A stretch of 64,000 nucleotides of DNA from NCBI RefSeq assembly GCF_039993895.1, contig NZ_CP121194.1, positions 2,728,001-2,792,000 on the forward strand, written 5' to 3'. The stretch comes from Edaphobacter paludis (lineage in GTDB: Bacteria; Acidobacteriota; Terriglobia; Terriglobales; Acidobacteriaceae). The translations under genes were made by a program, and so were the position numbers. The notes under the pieces are model-generated. The model was given only the letters and a program-made list of their open reading frames with translations. It searched no databases and was not told the DNA's origin. Positions 34,494 to 42,847 of this stretch are shown in pieces. How positions within the stretch are numbered: position 1 is the stretch's first letter; each line of letters opens with the position of its first letter.

Positions 34494-37400
34494 GTGATTC
34501 GCAGAGAGTTTATTCGTTTGGCTTCGCTTACGACGGCTGCGATGCCTTTTACCGGCCTGAAAGATTGCAGAGCTAGCAGCTCTGGTCTGTCTGAATCTGA
34601 CAACGAAGATTCGAAAATCGATGTCCCTCCTGCCAACATCTCCGAGACCAGTCTGTACGAGCTCTTCCGGCAGCCAGCAAATCAATATCGCCCGATGGTC
34701 CGATGGTGGTGGAATGGAGATCGAGTTGTCGGAAAGGAGATCATCAGAGAGCTCGACGTATTGCAGGCCGCAGGAATCGGTGGGGTCGAGATCAATCCAA
34801 TTCGGTTTCCTGCTGAAGCGGACCCAATGAATACCCAGGCTCTGACCTGGATGAGCGACGAATGGATCGACGTACTCGAAGTCGCGCTGCGAGGCACTAA
34901 AGAACGAGGCATGACCTGTGACATGATCGTGGGTTCGGGTTGGCCGTACGGTGGCGAGTTCCTGTCCAGGGAAGACCAAACGCAAATGATGGCGATCGGT
35001 ACAAGAAACTTCACTGGTCCCGGACATGTTCGGCTCACTCGTGCAGAACTGCTGGATAGTGTGAGCCCGCATTTCGTCTCGCCTTACAAGGACAGCCAGA
35101 AAGAGCTCTGCGGGCTTACGTTAGTACCGTCTCGGCTTAGCACAACTACTGCAGGCGTTCGCATGGATGAGCAGCGAAATCGTGACTTCATCGAGTTCGA
35201 TCTTCCGAGTGGGGATCACGTTCTGTACTTTCTTGTAAAACTCACTGGATTCATGGCTGTCATCAATGGTGCGCCGGGTGCAACAGGACCGGTCTTGAAT
35301 CACTACAGTGAACAGGCGGTCGCAAGGTATCTCGATCGTCTCTCGAACAGGTTATCGGCACGGATAGGTCCGCTGGGCGGGCACTTTCGAGCATTCTTTA
35401 CCGATAGCATCGAGCTTGAGGGAGCGAATTGGTGCGACGACATGTTCGCGCAGTTTCGCAGAAGAAGGGGATACGACCTCTCGCCGTGGCTCCCATTCAT
35501 CCTCTTCAAGGTGGGAGAGATGGGGAATGCTGTCTCTGAAAAATATGGAGCGGACTTTTCTCCTGCATTCAAAGCGCAGACCGATCTTGTTCGTTATGAC
35601 TTCGAAATCACCAGACATGAGCTGTTTGAGGAGAGGTTCGTCGCAACATTTGCGAAGTGGTGCACGAACAATGGAGTGAAATCCAGAATGCAGGCTTATG
35701 GCATGGACCTCGATGCAATTACCGCCGGCATGATGGTCGATATTCCTGAGTGTGAAACATGGATTCGGTCTGAGAAGATCGAAAGCTTTGGGACCGGCGA
35801 TTACCGCCAGGGTCGCAGCTATACCATGATCAATAAATTTGTCAGCTCGGCTGCTCATCTGTCCGGCAAGCAGCTCATCAGTTGCGAGGAGATGACAAAT
35901 ACCGACGATCCATTCCATGCTTCCCTCGAGAGGATTAAGGTTGCCGGTGATCAGAGCATGTTGTCCGGAGTCACCCAGTCGGTGTTGCACGGCTTCAACT
36001 ACAGCCCGCCAGATGCCCCATTTCCAGGGTGGGTTCGATATGGCACCTACTTCAGCGAACGGAATACATGGTGGCCCTACTTCAAGCTATGGGTGGACTA
36101 TAAGGCTCGCCTCTCAGCCCTCTTCCAACACTCGGTAATGCAGGCCGACATCGCGATTCTGCCTCCTTCAGCTGATCTCGCATCGCGGTACGGCTTTCAA
36201 CGTGATCCCTTTCCGAAGACCGTCGATCCGCCGTATCTTTATAAGCTTTGGGAGGTCATTCACCAGAATGGAAGTGGGTGCGACTATCTCACCGAGGACA
36301 TCATCCGCCAATCGACTGTCAGCCAGGGCAGGCTGCGGTTTCGCGATCGATCCTACAAGGCCATCTTTCTACCCGACGTTGAGTCGATCCATCCAGCCAC
36401 GGCCGCGCTGCTGAAGGCATTTGTAGAATCTGGTGGAACTCTCCTATGCATCGGCAAGGTCCCCTATCGCGCTTGTGGGCTCATCGATAACGCATCGGAG
36501 AGTCGCATCGTTCATGATGTGATTCAGTCTCTGAGGAGCAGCTATCCACTTCGGACTCCGATACTGACAGTGAACGAAGAAGACATGGTGAATTGGTATC
36601 GCGAGGTGCAGAAGAAATACGCGCTTGAACCGGATGTTTTGATAAGCAAGCCCACTGACTATATCAGCCAGCTACATTACGTCTGTGGAAGTCAAGATAT
36701 CTTCTTTTTTAGCAACTACGGCCCACAAGATACTCACACGTTTGAAGCCACTTTTCACATCAAGGATAAGACGCCTTGGCTATGGGACGCCGAGTCAGGT
36801 GAACGTGCACCTTATCCAACATCTGGACCTAAGGACATGCTGACTATCACGCTTGGCCCATCTGAATCCAGGCTGATCGTCTTCGAAAAATCCGCTGTCT
36901 CATCTGGTTCGGCCATTGCATCGAAGCTCTTACCTGCGGCCATAGGCGACCCTGTCTCGGAGCGAACTATAGCCGGACCATGGAACGTCAGGCTGCTTCA
37001 TGTGGACGGAACAGCGCAAACCCGGGTACTACAGAATTTGGTCGATTTCAGTCAGGATGACGGTCTGAAGTCCTTTGCAGGAACCATGATCTATAGCAAT
37101 CACTTCCAGGTCGACCATCCGGATCAGCACCTCGTCCTCGACCTCGGACATCTCCACAGTGTTTCGCAGTTAGAGATAAATGGCCGCCTCATCGGTACGC
37201 GTTGGTATGGTGAACACACCTATGACCTATCAGGTGCCCTGAGGTCCGGCGTAAATGACGTGACTATCAAAGTCGTGTCGACACTCGGAGATTACATGAA
37301 GACTTTGACCGACAATAAGGCTGCCCGCGCATGGACAGAAGACACGCCGTTCTATCCCATGGGATTGACCCAACCTGTGCGTCTGGTGAGAACCCAGTAA
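34494..37400 (+). CDS. GH106-like alpha-L-rhamnosidase, exported
   Basis: About 968 residues from GTG 34494, which gives an N-terminus with an Arg-Arg pair (MVIRREFIRLASLTTAAMPFTG), Tat-like. The frame is open to TTG 34386, so the start is uncertain. The catalytic region opens RPMVRWWWNGDRVVGKEI followed by ELDVLQAAGIGGVEINP, the hallmark of the GH106-type (beta/alpha)8 rhamnosidases and their relatives; the end is a jelly-roll domain (LVLDLGHLHSVSQLEINGRLIGTRWYG). It would release rhamnose from pectin or other polysaccharides. Codon choice appears less GC-biased than in the flanking genes. Confidence 0.75.
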   Translation: MIRREFIRLASLTTAAMPFTGLKDCRASSSGLSESDNEDSKIDVPPANISETSLYELFRQPANQYRPMVRWWWNGDRVVGKEIIRELDVLQAAGIGGVEINPIRFPAEADPMNTQALTWMSDEWIDVLEVALRGTKERGMTCDMIVGSGWPYGGEFLSREDQTQMMAIGTRNFTGPGHVRLTRAELLDSVSPHFVSPYKDSQKELCGLTLVPSRLSTTTAGVRMDEQRNRDFIEFDLPSGDHVLYFLVKLTGFMAVINGAPGATGPVLNHYSEQAVARYLDRLSNRLSARIGPLGGHFRAFFTDSIELEGANWCDDMFAQFRRRRGYDLSPWLPFILFKVGEMGNAVSEKYGADFSPAFKAQTDLVRYDFEITRHELFEERFVATFAKWCTNNGVKSRMQAYGMDLDAITAGMMVDIPECETWIRSEKIESFGTGDYRQGRSYTMINKFVSSAAHLSGKQLISCEEMTNTDDPFHASLERIKVAGDQSMLSGVTQSVLHGFNYSPPDAPFPGWVRYGTYFSERNTWWPYFKLWVDYKARLSALFQHSVMQADIAILPPSADLASRYGFQRDPFPKTVDPPYLYKLWEVIHQNGSGCDYLTEDIIRQSTVSQGRLRFRDRSYKAIFLPDVESIHPATAALLKAFVESGGTLLCIGKVPYRACGLIDNASESRIVHDVIQSLRSSYPLRTPILTVNEEDMVNWYREVQKKYALEPDVLISKPTDYISQLHYVCGSQDIFFFSNYGPQDTHTFEATFHIKDKTPWLWDAESGERAPYPTSGPKDMLTITLGPSESRLIVFEKSAVSSGSAIASKLLPAAIGDPVSERTIAGPWNVRLLHVDGTAQTRVLQNLVDFSQDDGLKSFAGTMIYSNHFQVDHPDQHLVLDLGHLHSVSQLEINGRLIGTRWYGEHTYDLSGALRSGVNDVTIKVVSTLGDYMKTLTDNKAARAWTEDTPFYPMGLTQPVRLVRTQ

Positions 37401-37426
37401 ATTCCGACATCAGCGGCCCCCACCGA

Positions 37427-38971
37427 TTATGTCCCGCAAAAAGTCTGAGTGACACACTCGTTGGGAAGCGCGGGCGTGGAGTACCACTCCAAACGCGGCC
37501 TGTCCTCGTACGGGCGTGTCACAACTTCCAACAATTTCTCGAAGGGCTGAAAGTCGTGCCGATCAACAGCGGCATTGAGAGCCGCTTCCAATACATGATT
37601 GCGTGGAATGAACACCGGATTTATTAGCCTCATCTGTACAGCGCGCGTTTGAGCTGTAGTTGGCTCTTCATTCATGCGCTGGCGCCATCCAGCGGCCCAA
37701 GTGTCATAAGCTTCCGGTTCGGTGAAGAGCTTGCGCACTCCCGCGTCCCCGTCCAGTCCAGCTGCGGCATCGCAGAGCCGGCGGAACGTCAGGGTGAAGT
37801 CCGCGTTATTTGTGGCCATGCGGTCCAGCAAGTCTTGAGCCAGAACTATATCTCCCTCGCGTTCGGTAAACAGACCAAGCTTACGGCGGAGGCCAGTCTG
37901 ACGAGCTGCCTCGAACTGTGGTTCGAAGGCAGTGAGCGCCTCTTTCGCTGAGGCCAGCGCGGCCTCTTCGCTTCCCGTCTCCTGCTCTAAAACCGGCAGC
38001 AGGGCTTCAGCGAGACGCGTCAGGTTCCAGTGCGCGGCATGGTGCTGGTTGCTGTACGCATATCGTCCATTGCGATCGATAGAACTGAATACCTTATCCG
38101 GTTCATAGGCCTCCATGAACGCGCAGGGACCGTAATCAATGGTTTCGCCCGAGATGGAGGTATTGTCGGTGTTCATCACCCCATGGATGAAGCCGAGGAG
38201 CACCCATTGTGCGATCAGCTGTGCTTGCTTGGTAATCACGCCATCCAGAAAAGCGCGATATGGCTGATTCGTCTGCGCCGCATCGGGATAGTGTCGGGCA
38301 ATCGCATAATCCGCCAACGTGCGTATCCCTTCGGTGTCCCCTCGTGCGGCGAAGTACTGGAAGGTTCCCACGCGAATGTGGCTGGCCGCTACTCGAGTCA
38401 GCACAGCGCCGGGCAAGACCGTTTCGCGAAAAATCTGCTCCCCTGTGGTCACTGCTGCCAAGGCCCGAGTGGTCGGCACGCCCAGCGCCGCCATGGCCTC
38501 GCTCACGATGTACTCGCGCAGCACGGGGCCAAGTGCGGCTCGGCCATCGCCACGCCGCGAGAAGGGGGTTGGACCGGAGCCCTTGAGCTGTATGTCGTAA
38601 CGCACGCCGTCGCGTCCTATGACCTCTCCCAGAAGATTTGTCCGACCGTCCCCGAGCTGAGGCACGAAGTGTCCAAACTGATGACCCGCATAGGCGAGGG
38701 CAAGTGGTTCAGCACCCTCGGCTATACGGTTGCCAGCAAGGATCTCTACTCCTTGCTCGCTCGATAACGCTTGTGGATCGAGTCCTAGATTCCGGGCCAG
38801 CTCTACATTCACCTTCACAAGGCTGGGTGCCGCTACCGGCGTTGGATTCAGCCGTGCATAGAAGCGCTCCGGCAAACGCGCATAGGTGTTTGCGAAGCCA
38901 AAACGGGTACGAAGGAGGTCACTGGCAGACGTGGGAGGCAGCGTGATCGTGAAAATGTCTGACTTATGCAT
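37427..38971 (-). CDS. selO: SelO/YdiU protein adenylyltransferase
   Basis: The 514-residue pseudokinase-fold protein has NTYARLPERFYARLNPTPV near the start, AYAGHQFGHFVPQLGDGRTNLLGE, LKGSGPTPFSRRGDGRAALGPVLREYI and HGVMNTDNTSISGETIDYGPC. SelO proteins transfer AMP to Ser/Thr/Tyr of target proteins and take part in redox stress (family knowledge). Full length, with a Cys three residues from the C-terminus (FCGT). Convergent with the GH106-like gene, 26 bases apart. Confidence 0.93.
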   Translation of the reverse strand: MHKSDIFTITLPPTSASDLLRTRFGFANTYARLPERFYARLNPTPVAAPSLVKVNVELARNLGLDPQALSSEQGVEILAGNRIAEGAEPLALAYAGHQFGHFVPQLGDGRTNLLGEVIGRDGVRYDIQLKGSGPTPFSRRGDGRAALGPVLREYIVSEAMAALGVPTTRALAAVTTGEQIFRETVLPGAVLTRVAASHIRVGTFQYFAARGDTEGIRTLADYAIARHYPDAAQTNQPYRAFLDGVITKQAQLIAQWVLLGFIHGVMNTDNTSISGETIDYGPCAFMEAYEPDKVFSSIDRNGRYAYSNQHHAAHWNLTRLAEALLPVLEQETGSEEAALASAKEALTAFEPQFEAARQTGLRRKLGLFTEREGDIVLAQDLLDRMATNNADFTLTFRRLCDAAAGLDGDAGVRKLFTEPEAYDTWAAGWRQRMNEEPTTAQTRAVQMRLINPVFIPRNHVLEAALNAAVDRHDFQPFEKLLEVVTRPYEDRPRLEWYSTPALPNECVTQTFCGT

Positions 38972-39136
38972 ATCTATTTGATGTGCTCATGGTTCTTTCG
39001 CTCCCGCTAAGTTATTGGGTCGATCCCGGGGCTGAGATCGGCCCGATTGTTCGACTTGCAGAGGAGCAGAGCGGTTCATCGGATCCTCTGACCAACGAGA
39101 GCGATTGAACTAAGCTCCGAAGACGAATTTCCTTCC

Positions 39137-40171
39137 CTAACGAGCAGCCGCCTTACGCAGCACCTCAGCCGCACTTTCTGCCGTAATGTCCCGCTGCGGA
39201 GAGCCTAAAAGTTCATACCCCACCATGAACTTCCGGATCGTGGCCGAGCGCAGAAGCGGCGGATAGAAGTGAGTATGAAAATGCCACTCAGGATGTTTCT
39301 CCCCATCCACAGGCTGGGGATGCAGCCCCATCGAGTACGGAAAGGGAGTATCGAAGACCCGGTCATAGGTCGAAGTCACTGACTGCAGCATGGAAGCAAA
39401 GTCATCGCGCTCCGCAGCGGTCATCGCCTCCAGATCGGTAATATGCCGCAGCGGCAAAATCATCACCTCGAACGGCCAGACCGCCCAGTAAGGAACCACG
39501 GCGACAAAACTCTCATTCGTCGCCACCACCCGCTCGCCAAGCCGAATCTCCATCTCCTGATAAGCGCAAAGTAGGCAGCATTTACGCTCTTCCAAATAGG
39601 CTCTCTGCCCCGCAAGTTCAGAGACAATCTCATTTGGGATCGAACGACTGGCCCAGATCTGGCCATGCGGATGCGGATTGCTCGCGCCCATCATCGCGCC
39701 CCGATTTTCAAACACCTGAACATAAGCAATATCGTCCCGCGAACCCAGCTCACGATACTGCTCAGCCCAGACATCCACCACCGCCCGAATCTCGGGAACG
39801 GTCATATTCGCCAATGTCAGATCATGCCGCGGCGAGAAGCAGACCACCCTGCAAACCCCGCTCTCTCCCTCGGCAATCAGAATGCCTTTGCCATCCTCGT
39901 CATTTGAAAATCGAGGAGCGTCGAGCTTCAAAGCCGCATAATCGTTCTCAAAGACGTAGGTGCTCGTGTACTTGTCCGTCCGTGCGCCGCCGGCGCGAAT
40001 ATTCCCCGGACAAAGATAACAATCCGGATCGTATGTCAGCGCAGCCGCAACAACAGGCTTCTCCATCTGCCCCTGCCATGGACGCTGTGTCCGATTCGGC
40101 GAAACCAAAACCCACTCCTGCTTCAGCGGATTGAACCGGCGATGAGGATTTGTCTGAGCTAATGGATTCAC
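39137..40171 (-). CDS. galT: Galactose-1-phosphate uridylyltransferase
   Basis: The 344-residue protein has the opening RRFNPLKQEWVLVSPNRTQRPWQGQ, CYLCPGN (zinc site), and the active-site HPHGQIW in NPHPHGQIWAS, with a second half containing WHFHTHFYPP. It exchanges UDP between UDP-glucose and galactose-1-phosphate in the Leloir pathway. GTG 40171 overlaps the galK stop by four bases (GTGA), so the two are coupled. No galE or epimerase partner was seen next to it. Confidence 0.95.
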   Translation of the reverse strand: MNPLAQTNPHRRFNPLKQEWVLVSPNRTQRPWQGQMEKPVVAAALTYDPDCYLCPGNIRAGGARTDKYTSTYVFENDYAALKLDAPRFSNDEDGKGILIAEGESGVCRVVCFSPRHDLTLANMTVPEIRAVVDVWAEQYRELGSRDDIAYVQVFENRGAMMGASNPHPHGQIWASRSIPNEIVSELAGQRAYLEERKCCLLCAYQEMEIRLGERVVATNESFVAVVPYWAVWPFEVMILPLRHITDLEAMTAAERDDFASMLQSVTSTYDRVFDTPFPYSMGLHPQPVDGEKHPEWHFHTHFYPPLLRSATIRKFMVGYELLGSPQRDITAESAAEVLRKAAAR

Positions 40172-41343
40172 TGCGCACCACCCTTCGCAGCCATTGCGAG
40201 CGCCCCATCGGAGGGAGCACAGACGAAGCAGTCCGCGTCGATCCCCAAAGCTGCCTTGTACTCATGCCTCAGCGCTTCTGCAAAAGCTTCTGCCTTATCC
40301 ACGCTGACCAGATTTACGGTGCATCCGCCAAATCCGCCTCCGGTAATCCGCGCCCCAAAGCATCCCGGCAGCCGCATTGCCATCTCCACCAGCGCATCCA
40401 CCTCAGGACAGCTGGCCGCGAAGTCATCGCGCATACTCGCATGGGCGGCAACCATCAACTCACCAAACCGCTTCACGTCCCCGCGCAGTAACGCCTCACG
40501 GGCCTCCTGCACCCGCACATTCTCGGCGATGATGTGCCTGCACCGCGCAAAGCTCGCCGCACTCATCTTGTCCCTGCAGGCCTCAAGATCGGCGAGCGTG
40601 GCATCACGCAGCAATTGGATGCCAGGCCGTTCGCGCCGCAGCACCGCCTGCCCTGCCTCCACCTCATCGCTCCGGTCGCCGTACTCTCCGGTCGCATGCT
40701 CGTGTTGCACCATCGAGTTGCAAACCACAACCCGCACCTCGGACGGCAAGGGCAGCAGCTCGAACTCCAGCGAACGGCAATCCAGCAGCATCACGCGTCC
40801 AGCTACGCCGCCGGCCACGATGAACTGGTCCATGATTCCACTCTTGGCGCCGACAAACTCATTCTCGGTCCGGCGACAGAGCGTCGCTACGGTCTTCAGC
40901 GGAAGCTCAGCGCCAGCGTGCGACAGCAACGCCATCGCCGTTGCAACTTCCAGTGAGGCGGACGAGCTTAGTCCCGCGCCCACGGGCACATTTCCCGCAA
41001 TGCTCATGCTGAACCCGCTCACAGTAATGCCCTCCTGCGCCAAGCTCCATACCACCCCCAACGGGTAGTCGCTCCAGTGTCCTCGCGGAGTGCGTCCAAG
41101 GCCCGCGATCTCGAAGGAAACTTCCTCATCAAAGTTCAACGAATAAAAGACAGCACGCCCGTCGTCGCGAGGACTGACCACCGCCAGCGTTGCGAAATCG
41201 ATTGCCATGGGCATCACGAAACCACCGGTGTAATCGGTGTGCTCGCCAATCAAATTCACGCGCGCCGGTGCGCCAAATGCCCGGCCTTCCCGCCCAAACC
41301 GCTGCTTATGCACACGAAGCGCTTCTATTCCATCCAACTTCAT
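40168..41343 (-). CDS. galK: Galactokinase
   Basis: Taken from ATG 41343, 391 residues (a TTG at 41370 would add nine). GHMP-kinase motifs: galactokinase signature RVNLIGEHTDYTGGFVMP, the phosphate loop VPVGAGLSSSASLEVA and GARITGGGFGGCTVNL. It phosphorylates galactose and feeds galT, which starts inside its stop codon. The likely galactose source is pectin side chains, given the neighbours. Confidence 0.95.
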   Translation of the reverse strand: MKLDGIEALRVHKQRFGREGRAFGAPARVNLIGEHTDYTGGFVMPMAIDFATLAVVSPRDDGRAVFYSLNFDEEVSFEIAGLGRTPRGHWSDYPLGVVWSLAQEGITVSGFSMSIAGNVPVGAGLSSSASLEVATAMALLSHAGAELPLKTVATLCRRTENEFVGAKSGIMDQFIVAGGVAGRVMLLDCRSLEFELLPLPSEVRVVVCNSMVQHEHATGEYGDRSDEVEAGQAVLRRERPGIQLLRDATLADLEACRDKMSAASFARCRHIIAENVRVQEAREALLRGDVKRFGELMVAAHASMRDDFAASCPEVDALVEMAMRLPGCFGARITGGGFGGCTVNLVSVDKAEAFAEALRHEYKAALGIDADCFVCAPSDGALAMAAKGGAQ

Positions 41344-41382
41344 CACCACACTCGCACATTTGGATTGCAAGACATATTCATC

Positions 41383-42633
41383 CTACAACCTAAATCGGCT
41401 TGAATGTACGCGTTTACCTCCCGAAGAATTACCGCCCATGCGTCGAATTTCGCTTCCCGCCAGCAGGAAGGCGCCCACGCCATAGGTATAGCTTGCACTG
41501 GCTTTGAATGGAGCCGGTTCGGCTCCCGTCTGCTGGATGCAGCCCAGCCGTCCATCTGCATAAACATGATGCAGCATTCCTGCCCAGGCCTTCTCAATCA
41601 CAGGCCGATAGATTTTCCTGTCCAGAATTCCTTCATTGACGCCCCACGCCATCGCGTAGGTCATCAAAGCTGAGCCCGACATCTCTGGCAGATCATAGTT
41701 GCTCTGGTCAAGTAGGCCCGATCGCCACATCCCATCCTTGCCCTGCAGCGAAGCGATCCGCGCCGACATCTCCTGCAACTGCTTCACATACTTCGGACGC
41801 GCGGGATCGTCCTTCGGCAGGTATTCGAGCGTACGTGCAATACCGCCCATGACCCACCCATTTCCCCGCCCCCAGAACATCCGCTGTCCATTGGATTCTG
41901 TCTTCGTTAGATAGCTCGCATCCCTCGCATACAGATGTTCGCGGGTGTCATACAGCAGGTCGGAGGTCTTCCACCACTCCTCGTCAAGGTAGGAGATATA
42001 TCTGCGGTCGCCCGTAGCCGCATACATCCGCGCCCACACCGGAGGACCCATAAATAAAGCGTCGCACCACCACCAGGGAAGCTCCTTCCCCGGAATCGTC
42101 GACAGTCGCGGAGCGGCCAGCACAGCGTCCAGTTCACTCCGCGTCGGCTCCATCATTGCAGGCTCTTTCTTCAGAAGAAATAGCTCCAGGTAAGTCTGCC
42201 CTACGCTCTGATCATCCGCATTCGGCAGATGCGACCGCAGTCGCCAGTCGAACTTCGTCCCCATCGCCATCATGGCATCGCGATATTTGGCATCGTCCAG
42301 CGACTCCGAAGCAGCCATGAATCCGCTGTACAAAATGCTCCACGTCCATATCCGATCGAAGTAGGGCTGGGATCGAGCAAGCTGCCAGTCGGCAACCTTC
42401 CGCATGGCCTTACCCACCGCTGCAGGGGAAATCTTGTACGACAAGTCCGTCGCCAGTGGTCCAGGATCATCCGGGTCATCACCAAAGTGCCGCGAATTAT
42501 CCTTGGCAATCCCCGCAAGTTGCTTCGCGGTGGCATGTTGATACGAAATCTGTTGCGCCGTAGCCTCCTGCAAGCCAAGACTCAGCAACAATACCGGAAC
42601 AACAGCGGCATATTTTCTATAAAAACGATGCAT
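41383..42633 (-). CDS. GH88/GH105-type unsaturated uronyl hydrolase, secreted
   Basis: The 416-residue precursor has a signal peptide (AAVVPVLLLSLGLQEATA-Q) and an (alpha/alpha)6 barrel with WQLARSQPYFDRIWTWSILYSGF, WWWCDALFMGPPVWARMYAATGD, RMFWGRGNGWVMGGIARTLEYLP and GSALMTYAMAWGVN, the pattern of YteR/GH105 unsaturated rhamnogalacturonyl hydrolases. These cleave the unsaturated galacturonate left by lyases. It ends 40 bases upstream of galK in the same direction and may share its transcript. Confidence 0.85.
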   Translation of the reverse strand: MHRFYRKYAAVVPVLLLSLGLQEATAQQISYQHATAKQLAGIAKDNSRHFGDDPDDPGPLATDLSYKISPAAVGKAMRKVADWQLARSQPYFDRIWTWSILYSGFMAASESLDDAKYRDAMMAMGTKFDWRLRSHLPNADDQSVGQTYLELFLLKKEPAMMEPTRSELDAVLAAPRLSTIPGKELPWWWCDALFMGPPVWARMYAATGDRRYISYLDEEWWKTSDLLYDTREHLYARDASYLTKTESNGQRMFWGRGNGWVMGGIARTLEYLPKDDPARPKYVKQLQEMSARIASLQGKDGMWRSGLLDQSNYDLPEMSGSALMTYAMAWGVNEGILDRKIYRPVIEKAWAGMLHHVYADGRLGCIQQTGAEPAPFKASASYTYGVGAFLLAGSEIRRMGGNSSGGKRVHSSRFRL

Positions 42634-42669
42634 TTCTTAGCTCCTGCAAATGAGGCTGTCATAAAAAAT

Positions 42670-42698
42670 GGACAGACGCTGAAAACCGCAATCTGTCC
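42670..42698. promoter_or_regulatory. Inverted repeat in the leader of the GH88/GH105 gene
   Basis: GGACAGA (42670-42676) and TCTGTCC (42692-42698) with a 15-base centre, 37 bases upstream of the gene start, in an AT-rich 214-base gap. It could be an operator or a leader hairpin. Nothing else is recognised in 42634-42847. Confidence 0.35.
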
Positions 42699-42847
42699 GT
42701 CTGGAGAATTTTGGTCCGATCAATTTGCGATTACTTGACCGCTATAGAATCTATGGAATTATCGAAACACATGTCAATAGAAAAATTATTTCAGTAGATA
42801 TTGAGATCAAAGCGTTAACGGTGCCATTAGATCGTCTGCCCGCAAAA

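Noticed and set aside
37401..39136. A repeat of the ssrA 3' end as an attachment site
   Set aside because: Only a loose match (GCGGCCCCCACC against GCCGCCTCCACC) near 37412; too weak to call.
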